The notes under the pieces were generated by a model. It saw only the letters and a list, made by a program, of their open reading frames with translations. It ran no database searches and was not told the DNA's origin. The position numbers and the translations under genes were made by a program. A stretch of DNA of 23,716 bases from an uncultured bacterium (GTDB lineage Bacteria > Actinomycetota > Coriobacteriia > Coriobacteriales > Coriobacteriaceae), in contig CAJMRN010000020.1 of the NCBI GenBank assembly GCA_905215815.1, forward strand, positions 1 to 23,716, given 5' to 3'. This document shows, piece after piece, positions 13,908-21,395 of this stretch; the first letter of the stretch is position 1; each line of letters begins with the position of its first letter.

Positions 13908-15011
13908 ATGGCGACGATGAACGAAAAAGATTACTACGAGATTTTGGGTGTCTCCAAGGACGCCACCTCGCGTGATATTCAGAAGGCCTTCCAGCAAAAG
14001 GCCCGTAAGCTCCATCCGGACGTCAACAAAGAACCGGATGCCGAGAAAAAGTTTAAAGAGGTTTCCGAGGCCTACGCCGTGCTTTCGGACGAGCAGAAGC
14101 GTGCGCGCTACGACGCCATGCGCTCGGGCAATCCCTTTGCCGGCGCTCCTACGGCTTCGCCCTATGGCGGCGGCTACGCCGGTAGCGCAGGCTATGGCAA
14201 TCCCTTTGAGGGCGGCTTTCCCTTTGGTGGCGCCTGGGGCCAGCCGCGTCGCGGGCAGGCTGCCTATAATCCCGAGAACGGCGCCAACGTGGTCGTCGAT
14301 ATTAAGCTCGACGCCAAGGAGGCCAAGGGCGGTGCCCGCAAGACCGTTCGCTATACGCGCTTCGATACCTGTGGTCACTGCGGAGGCTCGGGTTCTGTTT
14401 CGTCCGAGCATGCACATACCTGTCCGAGCTGCGGCGGTCGCGGCCACATCGACGTCGACCTGTCCTTCCTGTTCGGTGCCGGCACGTTCCAGTCGGTCTG
14501 CCCCGAGTGCGGAGGTTCCGGTAAGGTCGTCGCCGACCCCTGTCCCGATTGCGGCGGCAGCGGTCGAACCCGTGTGACCTCCGAGCAGACAATTGAGTTT
14601 CCTGCCGGCACGCACGATGGCGACGAGGTCCGCGTTAGCGGCATGGGTCACGCCGGCACCAACGGTGCCTCGGGCGGCGATCTTGTCGGCCGTGCCCATG
14701 TTGAGGCCGAGCGTCTGGAAGGCAAGGCCCGTACCGGTTTTTACCTGATGGGCATCGTGGCGCCGTTTTTGGTGCTGTCGGCCATATCGGGCGTGTTCTC
14801 GGCCTTTGCCGTGATGTGCTTTATTCCGTTTGCCATGGGCCTGTTCATGGTGGTCTCGGACGGCGTGCTGCACCGCAGCCTGCTGTGGTGGAAGCGCGGC
14901 GCGATGCAGTTTGCCAACGGTTTTGCCAACGGATTTATGTTCGCGCTCGTGTCGGTTTGGTTTGCGAGCTGCTCGCAACGTGCCATGCTTTCGCCCTACG
15001 TAATGCAATAA
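13908..15011 (+). CDS. DnaJ-like cochaperone with C-terminal membrane segments
   Basis: This is a J-domain protein of 367 residues with an unusual end. The N-terminus is a full J domain (KDYYEILGVSKDAT, HPD at 36-38), followed by a Gly/Phe/Tyr/Ala-rich region (about 75-125). Residues 155-219 hold four zinc motifs, CGHCGGSG, CPSCGGRG, CPECGGSG and CPDCGGSG. A short C-terminal-domain remnant (PAGTHDGDEVRVSGMGHAG, GGDLVG) follows. From about 278 to the end the protein is hydrophobic, with two or three probable membrane helices (about 278-322 and 337-354) and WWKR between them. The second substrate-binding domain and dimerisation region of DnaJ are missing. The ATG at 13908 has AGGAGG at 13893-13898. 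The frame is unbroken, so this looks like a real architecture; it probably recruits Hsp70 at the membrane. Confidence 0.85.
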   Translation: MATMNEKDYYEILGVSKDATSRDIQKAFQQKARKLHPDVNKEPDAEKKFKEVSEAYAVLSDEQKRARYDAMRSGNPFAGAPTASPYGGGYAGSAGYGNPFEGGFPFGGAWGQPRRGQAAYNPENGANVVVDIKLDAKEAKGGARKTVRYTRFDTCGHCGGSGSVSSEHAHTCPSCGGRGHIDVDLSFLFGAGTFQSVCPECGGSGKVVADPCPDCGGSGRTRVTSEQTIEFPAGTHDGDEVRVSGMGHAGTNGASGGDLVGRAHVEAERLEGKARTGFYLMGIVAPFLVLSAISGVFSAFAVMCFIPFAMGLFMVVSDGVLHRSLLWWKRGAMQFANGFANGFMFALVSVWFASCSQRAMLSPYVMQ

Positions 15012-15092
15012 CATCTAGCCCTCTGTTTGCGGCCGGCCCAGCTTGGGTATAGGACGCACTGTGACAATAATGAAAGTCGGAAGGATTTGGTC

Positions 15093-16241
15093 GTGTCGGA
15101 AAATAGGGATTACTACGAGGTACTTGGCGTCGACAAGGATGCCGATGCGCGGACGATTAAGCGCGCGTTTCTAAAGAAGGCCCGTACCGTACACCCGGAC
15201 GTTTCGGACGACCCCGAGGCCGAGGCCAAGTTCAAAGAGCTCAACGAGGCTTATTCCGTTCTTTCCGACGAGCAGAAGCGTGCTAACTACGACCGTTACG
15301 GCACCGCGGACGGCCCTGGTGGTTCGGGCTACGTCGATATCAACGATATCTTTGGCGGCATGGGCATGGACGACCTCTTCTCGTCGTTCTTTGGCGGCGG
15401 TGCCGGCGGTGGCGCCCGAAATCGCCGTGAGCGTCGTCGCGGCCGCGATATGGCGATCTCCCTTTCGGTGACCCTTGAGGAGGCGGCGCTCGGTTGCAAA
15501 AAGACGATCAGCTATGACCGCCTTGCCCCCTGCGAGGATTGTAACGGCACTGGTAGGGCCGAGGGCGCACAGGAAAAGCAGTGCAGCCGCTGCCACGGCA
15601 CAGGCTATGTCACGACGGTCCAGCGCTCGTTCCTGGGCCAGGTTCAGTCCTCTTCGCCTTGCCCCGACTGCCACGGTGAGGGCACGGTCATCGACCATCC
15701 CTGCGAGACCTGCGACGGTCAGGGCCGCACGCCTTCGCACGAAAAGATCGACATCGATATCCCCGCCGGCGTTTCGACCGGTCGCCAGCTGCGCGTGAGC
15801 GGCTTTGGCGAGGCAGGCCTTCGCGGTGAGCCCTCGGGCGACCTGATCGTCAACGTTCGTGTTGCCGACCACGAGCGTTTTAAGCGCAACGGTGACGACC
15901 TGTACCTCGTGAGCGATATCTCGATTGCGCAGGCTGCGCTTGGCTGCGAGATCGAGGTCGAGGGCATTATGCCCGACGAGGTCGTCAAGGTGACGGTTCC
16001 CGCCGGCGCCCAGTACGGTGACACCGTGAGCGTCAATAATTACGGCATGCCGCGCATTGGCGGTGGCGGTTCGCGTGGCCGCCTGATCGTGCAACTGCGC
16101 GTGGTCGTTCCCACCAATCTTTCCAATAAGCAACGCGAGCTGCTCCGCGCTTTTGCCGATGAGATGGGCGATGACGTCGCTTCCGGTAAGAAGTCGGTGA
16201 CCGACCGTATCAAGAGTGCCCTCGACGATATCCTCGATTAA
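15093..16241 (+). CDS. dnaJ: Molecular chaperone DnaJ (Hsp40)
   Basis: DnaJ delivers unfolded substrates to DnaK and stimulates its ATPase. It is 382 residues, a normal type I length. It has a J domain with HPD at 34-36, then a Gly-rich linker with DINDIFGGMGMDDLFSSFFGGG. The zinc motifs are CEDCNGTG, CSRCHGTG, CPDCHGEG and CETCDGQG (147-211). Both C-terminal substrate-binding domains are present, with IDIDIPAGVSTGRQLRVSGFGEAG and VPAGAQYGDTVSVNNYGMP. The GTG at 15093 has AAGGA at 15081-15085; upstream in-frame codons lie in the intergenic region. A GGGTATAGG at 15045-15053 may be a weak -10 for a separate transcript. grpE, dnaK and hrcA are not adjacent. Confidence 0.95.
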   Translation: MSENRDYYEVLGVDKDADARTIKRAFLKKARTVHPDVSDDPEAEAKFKELNEAYSVLSDEQKRANYDRYGTADGPGGSGYVDINDIFGGMGMDDLFSSFFGGGAGGGARNRRERRRGRDMAISLSVTLEEAALGCKKTISYDRLAPCEDCNGTGRAEGAQEKQCSRCHGTGYVTTVQRSFLGQVQSSSPCPDCHGEGTVIDHPCETCDGQGRTPSHEKIDIDIPAGVSTGRQLRVSGFGEAGLRGEPSGDLIVNVRVADHERFKRNGDDLYLVSDISIAQAALGCEIEVEGIMPDEVVKVTVPAGAQYGDTVSVNNYGMPRIGGGGSRGRLIVQLRVVVPTNLSNKQRELLRAFADEMGDDVASGKKSVTDRIKSALDDILD

Positions 16242-16250
16242 GGAGCCCGC

Positions 16251-17543
16251 GTGCTCGCACCTCATATCTCTGTCGTCAACCTCGGCTGCCGTGTCAACCG
16301 GGTTGAGTCCGATCGTATCACTGCCGATCTTATGCGCCTGGGCTTTGCAATGGTGGAGCCTCAGGATGCAGAGCTGATCGTCATTAACACCTGTGCCGTT
16401 ACGGGCGAGGCCGAGGCCAAGACCCGTAAGGCCGTTCGCCATGCGCTGGCCTATCCAAACGAGCCCTATGTGGTCGTGACTGGATGCGTGGTCAATTTGC
16501 ACCCCGAGGAGCTATTGGAGCTTTCGGACCGCGTGATCGCCGAGCCGTCCAAGATCGATATCGCCGAACGCGTCTGCGAGGTGTTGGGCGTTGAGTCCGA
16601 TAACGTTCCTGCCTGCAGCGATGGCGAGGTGGTCGACGCGCTCGGTCGCTCGCGTCTGGGCGTGAAGATCCAAGACGGCTGCAACCATCGTTGCACCTAT
16701 TGCATCGTGTGGAAGGCCCGCGGCCCCGAGCGCTCCGTGCCGGTCGAGTCCGTGCTCGAGCAGGTTCGCGAGGCCCAGGAGGCCGGCGTGCCCGAGGTGG
16801 TGCTGACGGGCGTGAACCTGGGCGCCTACGATGGCAAGAGCGCGACTGACGAACACGTCGAGATCGATGAGCTGCTCGAGGCGATTATGGAGCGCACGTC
16901 CATTCCGCATGTGCGCATTTCCTCGGTCGAGCCCATGGATATCTCGGAGCGCCTGCTTAAGGTCATGGCGCGCTATCCGCAGCGCATCGCCCCGTTTTTG
17001 CACCTGCCCGTGCAGTCCGGCTGCACCAGGACGCTGCACCGCATGGGCCGTCCCTATAGCGCCGAGACCTTCGAGGAGACGGTGCGCATGATTCGCACCA
17101 AGTTGCCTCAGGCGTCTCTTTCGTGCGACGTCATCGTCGGTTTTCCGGGCGAGACGGACGAGGAGTTTGAGGAATCGCTGGCGCTGTGCCGCCGCGTGGG
17201 CTTTTCGCGTATGCACGTGTTCCGCTACAGCAAACGTCCCGGTACCCTTGCTGCCGATATGCCCGACCAGGTGCCGCCCGAGGTTATGGCCGAGCGCAGT
17301 CGTCGTATGCGAGCCACGGCGCAAGAACTCGCGATTGCCGACGCTCGCCGTCGCGTGGGAACCGTTGAACGCGCCGTGCTCGAGTATGGCGACAACCTGA
17401 CGCTTGGTTCGTTCCATCATGCCCGTCTTGACGATACCCATGGACTCACAGCCCCGTGCCTGCTCGATGTTGCTATCATCGGAGTCGATGATTCCGGCTT
17501 GGTCCATGCACGCAGGGAGGTTCATGGAAGCCTCGAAGATTAG
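16251..17543 (+). CDS. mtaB: tRNA t6A37 methylthiotransferase MtaB
   Basis: MtaB converts t6A to ms2t6A at position 37 of ANN-decoding tRNAs, using two 4Fe-4S clusters. The protein is 430 residues. The N-terminal UPF0004 domain ligates its cluster through C13 (NLGCRVN), C48 (NTCAV) and C79 (TGCV). The radical SAM motif CNHRCTYC gives C144, C148 and C151. Family motifs VLTGVNLGAY, HLPVQSGCTRTLHRMGR and DVIVGFPGETDEEF are clear, and the C-terminus is a short TRAM-like domain. The GTG at 16251 is preceded by AAGGAG overlapping the dnaJ stop. The NLGCRVN motif and the domain order fit MtaB better than MiaB or RimO. Its end overlaps phoH by 20 bases. Confidence 0.93.
   Translation: MLAPHISVVNLGCRVNRVESDRITADLMRLGFAMVEPQDAELIVINTCAVTGEAEAKTRKAVRHALAYPNEPYVVVTGCVVNLHPEELLELSDRVIAEPSKIDIAERVCEVLGVESDNVPACSDGEVVDALGRSRLGVKIQDGCNHRCTYCIVWKARGPERSVPVESVLEQVREAQEAGVPEVVLTGVNLGAYDGKSATDEHVEIDELLEAIMERTSIPHVRISSVEPMDISERLLKVMARYPQRIAPFLHLPVQSGCTRTLHRMGRPYSAETFEETVRMIRTKLPQASLSCDVIVGFPGETDEEFEESLALCRRVGFSRMHVFRYSKRPGTLAADMPDQVPPEVMAERSRRMRATAQELAIADARRRVGTVERAVLEYGDNLTLGSFHHARLDDTHGLTAPCLLDVAIIGVDDSGLVHARREVHGSLED
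17471..17479 (+). promoter_or_regulatory. Possible internal promoter before phoH (TGC-TATCAT)
   Basis: TGCTATCAT inside the mtaB coding region matches the extended -10 pattern seen elsewhere in this window. It would start a transcript near 17486, about 38 nt before the phoH ATG. No -35 is recognisable, and the match could be chance within coding sequence. Confidence 0.35.
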
Positions 17544-18510
17544 ACTTACCGTTCCTGAGGGTATTGACCCCTCGCGCGTTTTGGGTGCCGGCGACGGCGT
17601 CCTACGTGCGCTGGAGAGCTTGGTTCGCGCCCTCGTGGTCGCCCGTGGCGACAGCATCGCCGTGAGCGGTGACCCGGACGAGGTCGAGCTCGTGGCGCGC
17701 TTTTTCGAGTACGCTTTTCGCGAGGCGGCCGCCGGACGCACGCTGTCTGCCGACGATGTCTCTCGCTGCCTTGCCGTCTTGCGCGACGGTGAGCACGAGG
17801 CTACGTCGCTTCGCGACGACGTGCTGCTTTCGTATCGTGGTCGCGTCATTCGCCCCAAAACGCTCGGCCAAAAGCGCTACGTGGATGCCATCCGCTCGCA
17901 TACCATCACGTTTGGCCTGGGTCCTGCCGGTACCGGTAAGACTTATCTGGCCATGGCGCTCGCCGTCGCCGCGCTCAAGCGTCACGAGGTGGGCCGTCTG
18001 ATCTTGACGCGTCCGGTTGTCGAGGCTGGGGAGAACCTGGGCTTTTTGCCCGGTACCCTCGAGGAAAAGATCGATCCCTACATGCGTCCGCTCTACGACG
18101 CCCTTTTTGACATGATGGATCGCGAACGCACCGATGAACTTATGGAACGTGGCGTGATCGAGATCGCCCCGCTTGCCTACATGCGCGGCCGCACGCTGAG
18201 CGATGCCTTCGTGGTGCTCGACGAGGCGCAAAATACCACGCCCGAGCAGATGAAGATGTTTCTGACGCGCTTGGGCTTTAACTCCAAGTTTGTGATTACC
18301 GGTGATCTGAGTCAGCGTGACCTGGTGGGTCGTCGTGGCGGTCTTGCCGACGTTGAGCAGATTTTGGGCCGTGTCGACGATGTCGCATTTTCTCACCTCG
18401 AGCGTGCCGACGTGGTGCGCCATGCCTTGGTTGGGCGTATCGTCGAGGCATACGATGCCTATGATGATGTGCGCGAGAAGCGCGTACACGACCGAAAGGA
18501 GTCCCGTTGA
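17524..18510 (+). CDS. phoH: PhoH-like protein (PhoL/YbeZ family ATPase)
   Basis: This is a cytosolic P-loop ATPase usually encoded beside ybeY and linked to ribosome quality control and rRNA processing. The protein is 328 residues. An N-terminal KH-like region (about 20-75) precedes the PhoH domain. That domain has RPKTLGQKRYVDAI, Walker A GPAGTGKT (133-140), Walker B VVLDEAQN (230-237) and the VITGDLSQRDL sensor. The ATG at 17524 lies inside the end of mtaB and has GGGAGG only three bases upstream, a tight spacing. The stop overlaps the ybeY start. The family resembles YbeZ/PhoL rather than E. coli PhoH proper; the symbol follows common annotation practice. Confidence 0.92.
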   Translation: MEASKIRLTVPEGIDPSRVLGAGDGVLRALESLVRALVVARGDSIAVSGDPDEVELVARFFEYAFREAAAGRTLSADDVSRCLAVLRDGEHEATSLRDDVLLSYRGRVIRPKTLGQKRYVDAIRSHTITFGLGPAGTGKTYLAMALAVAALKRHEVGRLILTRPVVEAGENLGFLPGTLEEKIDPYMRPLYDALFDMMDRERTDELMERGVIEIAPLAYMRGRTLSDAFVVLDEAQNTTPEQMKMFLTRLGFNSKFVITGDLSQRDLVGRRGGLADVEQILGRVDDVAFSHLERADVVRHALVGRIVEAYDAYDDVREKRVHDRKESR

Positions 18511-19016
18511 GTGTGTTGATCAGCAACGATGCCGAGCTCGATACGCTGCTCGATGCGCAGGAGGTAGAGCACATCTGCGAGGTCGTGCTTGCCGCCGAGG
18601 GCGTTGAGCGTGAAGTTGAGATTTCCCTTTCGTACGTCGATGAGGACGAGATGCACGAGCTCAACCACGAGTGGCGCGGTATCGACCGTACCACCGATGT
18701 CCTCTCGTTTGAATGCGACTCGGCCTTTGATGAGGATATTCCCGCCGATGAGACGCTCGAGCTCGGCGATATCATCCTGGCCCCGCAGGTCATTGCCCGT
18801 CAGGCCCCTGGCTTTGGCAATAGCCCTGCCGACGAGTGCCGCCTGATGCTCGTGCATGGCATGCTGCACCTGCTGGGCTATGACCATATCGAGGACGACG
18901 AGGCCGAGGTCATGGAGGCTCGCGAGGACGCCATCCTTCGCGATCTGGCGCTCGAGCGCGGCGAGGACCCCAAGCTGGTCCACGTCGGCCCCATCACCAA
19001 CCACGCCCACGACTAG
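18507..19016 (+). CDS. ybeY: Endoribonuclease YbeY (rRNA maturation factor)
   Basis: YbeY is a zinc-dependent single-strand endoribonuclease needed for 16S 3' maturation and 70S quality control. It is 169 residues. The zinc motif HGMLHLLGYDH supplies H117, H121 and H127. The preceding RTTDVLSFECD and LGDIILAP segments match the family. Possible starts are TTG 18507, overlapping the phoH stop with AAGGAG at 18496-18501, and GTG 18513 two codons later; neither can be excluded. The gene is part of the conserved phoH-ybeY-dgkA-era-recO unit. The C-terminus has a short acidic and His-rich tail. Confidence 0.95.
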   Translation: MSVLISNDAELDTLLDAQEVEHICEVVLAAEGVEREVEISLSYVDEDEMHELNHEWRGIDRTTDVLSFECDSAFDEDIPADETLELGDIILAPQVIARQAPGFGNSPADECRLMLVHGMLHLLGYDHIEDDEAEVMEAREDAILRDLALERGEDPKLVHVGPITNHAHD

Positions 19017-19025
19017 GAGCCGTCT

Positions 19026-19403
19026 ATGATTCCCGGATCGAACAAGGACCATCCATCCTTCTTAAAGTCGTTCTCCTACGCCATGGAGGGCTTCGTCACC
19101 GCCGTCAAGACCGAGCGCAACATTAAGGTCATGCTCGTTGTGGGCGTGTGCACTGTCATTGCCGGCTGCATCGTGGGGCTCGACATTGCCGAGTGGGCCA
19201 CGATTATCATCTGTTGTGGCCTGGTGATTCACGGCGAGCTGTGCAACACCGCCATGGAGGCGATTGTCGATCTAGCGACCCAGGAACTCCATCCGCTGGC
19301 AAAGCGCGCGAAGGATATCGCCGCCGCCTCCGTTTACGTACTTTCCATTACCGCCGCGATTGTGGGCTTGCTGGTATTTGCCCACGCGCTCGGCTTTATT
19401 TAG
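19026..19403 (+). CDS. dgkA: Diacylglycerol/undecaprenol kinase family protein
   Basis: This is a small integral membrane kinase of the DgkA family. In Gram-positives the usual substrate is undecaprenol, regenerating the lipid carrier for the cell wall; the substrate here is inferred. The protein has 125 residues. There are three membrane segments, about 35-51, 56-70 and 100-122. The active-site motif ELCNTAMEAIVDL has E71, N74 and E78, and LAKRAKDIAAA supplies K95-D97. The ATG at 19026 has GGAG shortly before it. A separate cdd gene, often found between dgkA and era in Firmicutes, is missing. Confidence 0.92.
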   Translation: MIPGSNKDHPSFLKSFSYAMEGFVTAVKTERNIKVMLVVGVCTVIAGCIVGLDIAEWATIIICCGLVIHGELCNTAMEAIVDLATQELHPLAKRAKDIAAASVYVLSITAAIVGLLVFAHALGFI

Positions 19404-19415
19404 AAAGGGATTTCC

Positions 19416-20492
19416 ATGTCCGACAATATGCAGCCTATCGAAGAAATTTTGGACGACGAGTCCCTGGATGCGGTGGATGCCGAAGCGAACGATGCCTATG
19501 AGGATGTCGAGGAGTTCGATCCGTTTGAGGGCATGAGCGACGAGGAGCTCGACGCCCTGTGCGACGAGGACGATAGCCTCGCGGGCTTTGGCGACGTTGA
19601 GCCCGGTTTCCGCAGCGGCTTCGTGGCCCTGGTCGGCCGCCCCAACGCCGGCAAGTCCACACTGCTCAATGCCTGCTATGGCAAAAAGGTCGCCATCACC
19701 TCGCCAGTGGCCCAGACGACCCGCCGCCGCATGCGCGCCGTCGTCAACCGTCCCGGCTACCAGCTGGTCTTTGTCGATACCCCGGGTATCCATAAGCCCA
19801 AGGACGGCCTGGGGTCCGAGCTCAACAAGAGCGCGCTGTTCGAGTTGAACGATGTCGACGTCGTCGCGTTTTTGATTGATGCCACCAAGCCGATCGGCAG
19901 GGGAGACGCCTGGGTTGCCGAGCGCGTCAGATGCGCTCGTTGCAAGAAGGTCCTGGTGCTCACCAAGGCCGATGAGGCCGACCCCGCACAGGTCATGGAG
20001 CAGCTTAAGGCAGCCCACGAGCTCATGGAATATGACGACGAGATCGTGACGTCGTCGGTCAAGAACTTCAACGTCGATGCCTTTATCGAGACCGTTGCGC
20101 ACTTTTTGCCCGAGGGCCCGCGTTGGTTCCCCGAGGACATGGGTACCGACGCTTCCGATGAGACGCTCGTTGCCGAGTTTGTGCGCGAGAAGGTCTTGCG
20201 CCGCACCCGTGATGAGATCCCTCACTCCGTTGGCGTAATCTGCGACGCGCTCGAGCAGACCAAGAAGGTGCTGCGCGTGCACGCCACCATTTACGTCGAG
20301 CGCGAGGGCCAAAAGGGCATCATCATCGGCAAGGGCGGCGAGATGATCAAGCATATCGGTATCGACGCCCGTCGCGATCTTGAGCGCATTTTTGGCACGC
20401 AGGTCTTTTTGGAGCTGGACGTGAAGGTCAAGGCCGGCTGGCGTGACGACGAGGCCCAGATTCGCCGCTTTGGCTACAACGCCGAGGAGTAA
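19416..20492 (+). CDS. era: GTPase Era with acidic N-terminal extension
   Basis: Era binds the 3' end of 16S rRNA and couples GTP hydrolysis to 30S maturation and the cell cycle. The protein is 358 residues, about 60 longer than the usual 300. The extra part is an acidic, Asp/Glu-rich N-terminus (1-65) with no recognised domain. The GTPase domain has G1 GRPNAGKST (74-82), QTTRRR, and G3 DTPG (121-124). Its G4 reads TKAD (183-186) where NKxD is standard. The KH domain has GIIIGKGGEMIK (301-312) with GKGG at 305-308. The ATG at 19416 has AAAGGGA just upstream. An internal start near the G1 motif was considered, but the long frame is continuous and has its own ribosome site. Confidence 0.93.
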   Translation: MSDNMQPIEEILDDESLDAVDAEANDAYEDVEEFDPFEGMSDEELDALCDEDDSLAGFGDVEPGFRSGFVALVGRPNAGKSTLLNACYGKKVAITSPVAQTTRRRMRAVVNRPGYQLVFVDTPGIHKPKDGLGSELNKSALFELNDVDVVAFLIDATKPIGRGDAWVAERVRCARCKKVLVLTKADEADPAQVMEQLKAAHELMEYDDEIVTSSVKNFNVDAFIETVAHFLPEGPRWFPEDMGTDASDETLVAEFVREKVLRRTRDEIPHSVGVICDALEQTKKVLRVHATIYVEREGQKGIIIGKGGEMIKHIGIDARRDLERIFGTQVFLELDVKVKAGWRDDEAQIRRFGYNAEE

Positions 20493-20507
20493 GGACTCGC
20501 GGCGCGC

Positions 20508-21257
20508 ATGGCAGGCTCCCGGACATATCGCACGAAGGTGCTCGTCCTCGACAAGACGAAGCTCAAAGAGACGGACCTGATCCTGACGATGCTTGACGAG
20601 CGGGGTCGGCAGGTTCGTGCCGTGGCAAAGGGCGCCCGCAAACCCGGTGGGCGCCTGGCTGCGCGCTGCGAGCTGTTCTGTACTGTCGATATACTGCTCG
20701 CGCATGGACGGTCGCTCGATGTGGTTTCCCAGGCCGAGCTTATGGAGGCGCCGCTCGGAGCTGCGCCCGATTACGAGACGACCTGCGCCGCAAGCGCGAT
20801 CGCCGAGGTCGCGCGCGTGTGCTCGTTCGAGGACGCCGAGGACCCGTTTACCTTTGCCATCACGCAGCGGGCGCTTGCCCTGGTGGGCAGCGGGCTCGAC
20901 ACAGCGCACATGGATCTACTTGTGGCGGCATATGTGTTTAAGCTGCTATCGCACGTTGGCTATCGACCCGATTTCTCGGCCTGCGTGCTGTGCGGAGACC
21001 CCATGCTGTCGTATTTTTCGCCCCAGGCCGGCGGGCTCATGTGCGGCTCGTGCGCGTCGAGCGTTCCGGGTGCAGAGTTGGTATCGACCGGTGAGGTCGC
21101 ATGGCTGCGCGCCCTCATGTCCATGACCTTCGATGCGCTTTTGGCTGAGAGGATCGATCCCCATACTGCCGCTTTTTTGTTGGGGCTTTCGCATGTCTGG
21201 GCGGCAACACATGCCGATCAGCGCCTCCGTGCGATGGAATTCATGTTGGGTCGGTGA
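20508..21257 (+). CDS. recO: DNA repair protein RecO
   Basis: RecO works with RecF and RecR to load RecA at gaps and anneals single-stranded DNA. The protein is 249 residues. The N-terminal OB fold begins RTYRTKVLVLDKTKLKETDLILTMLDERGRQVRAVAKGARKP. A zinc finger at C159, C162, C179 and C182 (CVLCGDP, CGSC) sits in the helical C-terminal domain. The ATG at 20508 is close behind era, which ends at 20492, with AAGGA at 20491-20495, and follows the common era-recO order. The last residues, DQRLRAMEFMLGR, are typical of a complete C-terminus. Confidence 0.94.
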   Translation: MAGSRTYRTKVLVLDKTKLKETDLILTMLDERGRQVRAVAKGARKPGGRLAARCELFCTVDILLAHGRSLDVVSQAELMEAPLGAAPDYETTCAASAIAEVARVCSFEDAEDPFTFAITQRALALVGSGLDTAHMDLLVAAYVFKLLSHVGYRPDFSACVLCGDPMLSYFSPQAGGLMCGSCASSVPGAELVSTGEVAWLRALMSMTFDALLAERIDPHTAAFLLGLSHVWAATHADQRLRAMEFMLGR

Positions 21258-21281
21258 TGATGCGCGGGCGCGGGCTGCTTG

Positions 21282-21290
21282 TGGTAACAT
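21282..21290 (+). promoter_or_regulatory. Putative rpsO promoter (extended -10 TGG-TAACAT)
   Basis: TGGTAACAT lies 106 bases before the rpsO ATG. Transcription would begin near 21297 and give a leader of about 100 nt with strong secondary structure. No clear -35 is visible. Confidence 0.5.
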
Positions 21291-21349
21291 ACCGACCTGT
21301 TGGTACCTCGACCTTGGTTGCTCGCTCCACCGGCGGCTTCCCAGTCCGA

Positions 21350-21375
21350 GGCGAATCGAGTCGCCCGCGGGCGAC
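21350..21375 (+). promoter_or_regulatory. rpsO leader: two mutually exclusive hairpins (candidate S15 autoregulatory site)
   Basis: GGCGA (21350-21354) can pair with TCGCC (21361-21365). The same TCGCC also belongs to a perfect palindrome, GTCGCC-CGCG-GGCGAC (21360-21375). Both cannot form together. The ribosome site AAAGG follows at 21384-21388. S15 is known to control its own mRNA through several unrelated leader structures in different phyla; a role here is inferred. Confidence 0.45.
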
Positions 21376-21395
21376 GTAAAACGAAAGGTGAAACA

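Noticed and set aside
14733..15011. The hydrophobic DnaJ tail as a frameshift artefact
   Set aside because: The tail is in frame with the zinc region and uses the same codon style as its neighbours. It forms coherent hydrophobic helices, and no continuation of a normal DnaJ C-terminus was noticed in the alternative frames that were inspected.
21300..21395. Extended S15 from an upstream in-frame start
   Set aside because: The region is a structured leader and S15 does not carry such an extension; AAAGG precedes ATG 21396.
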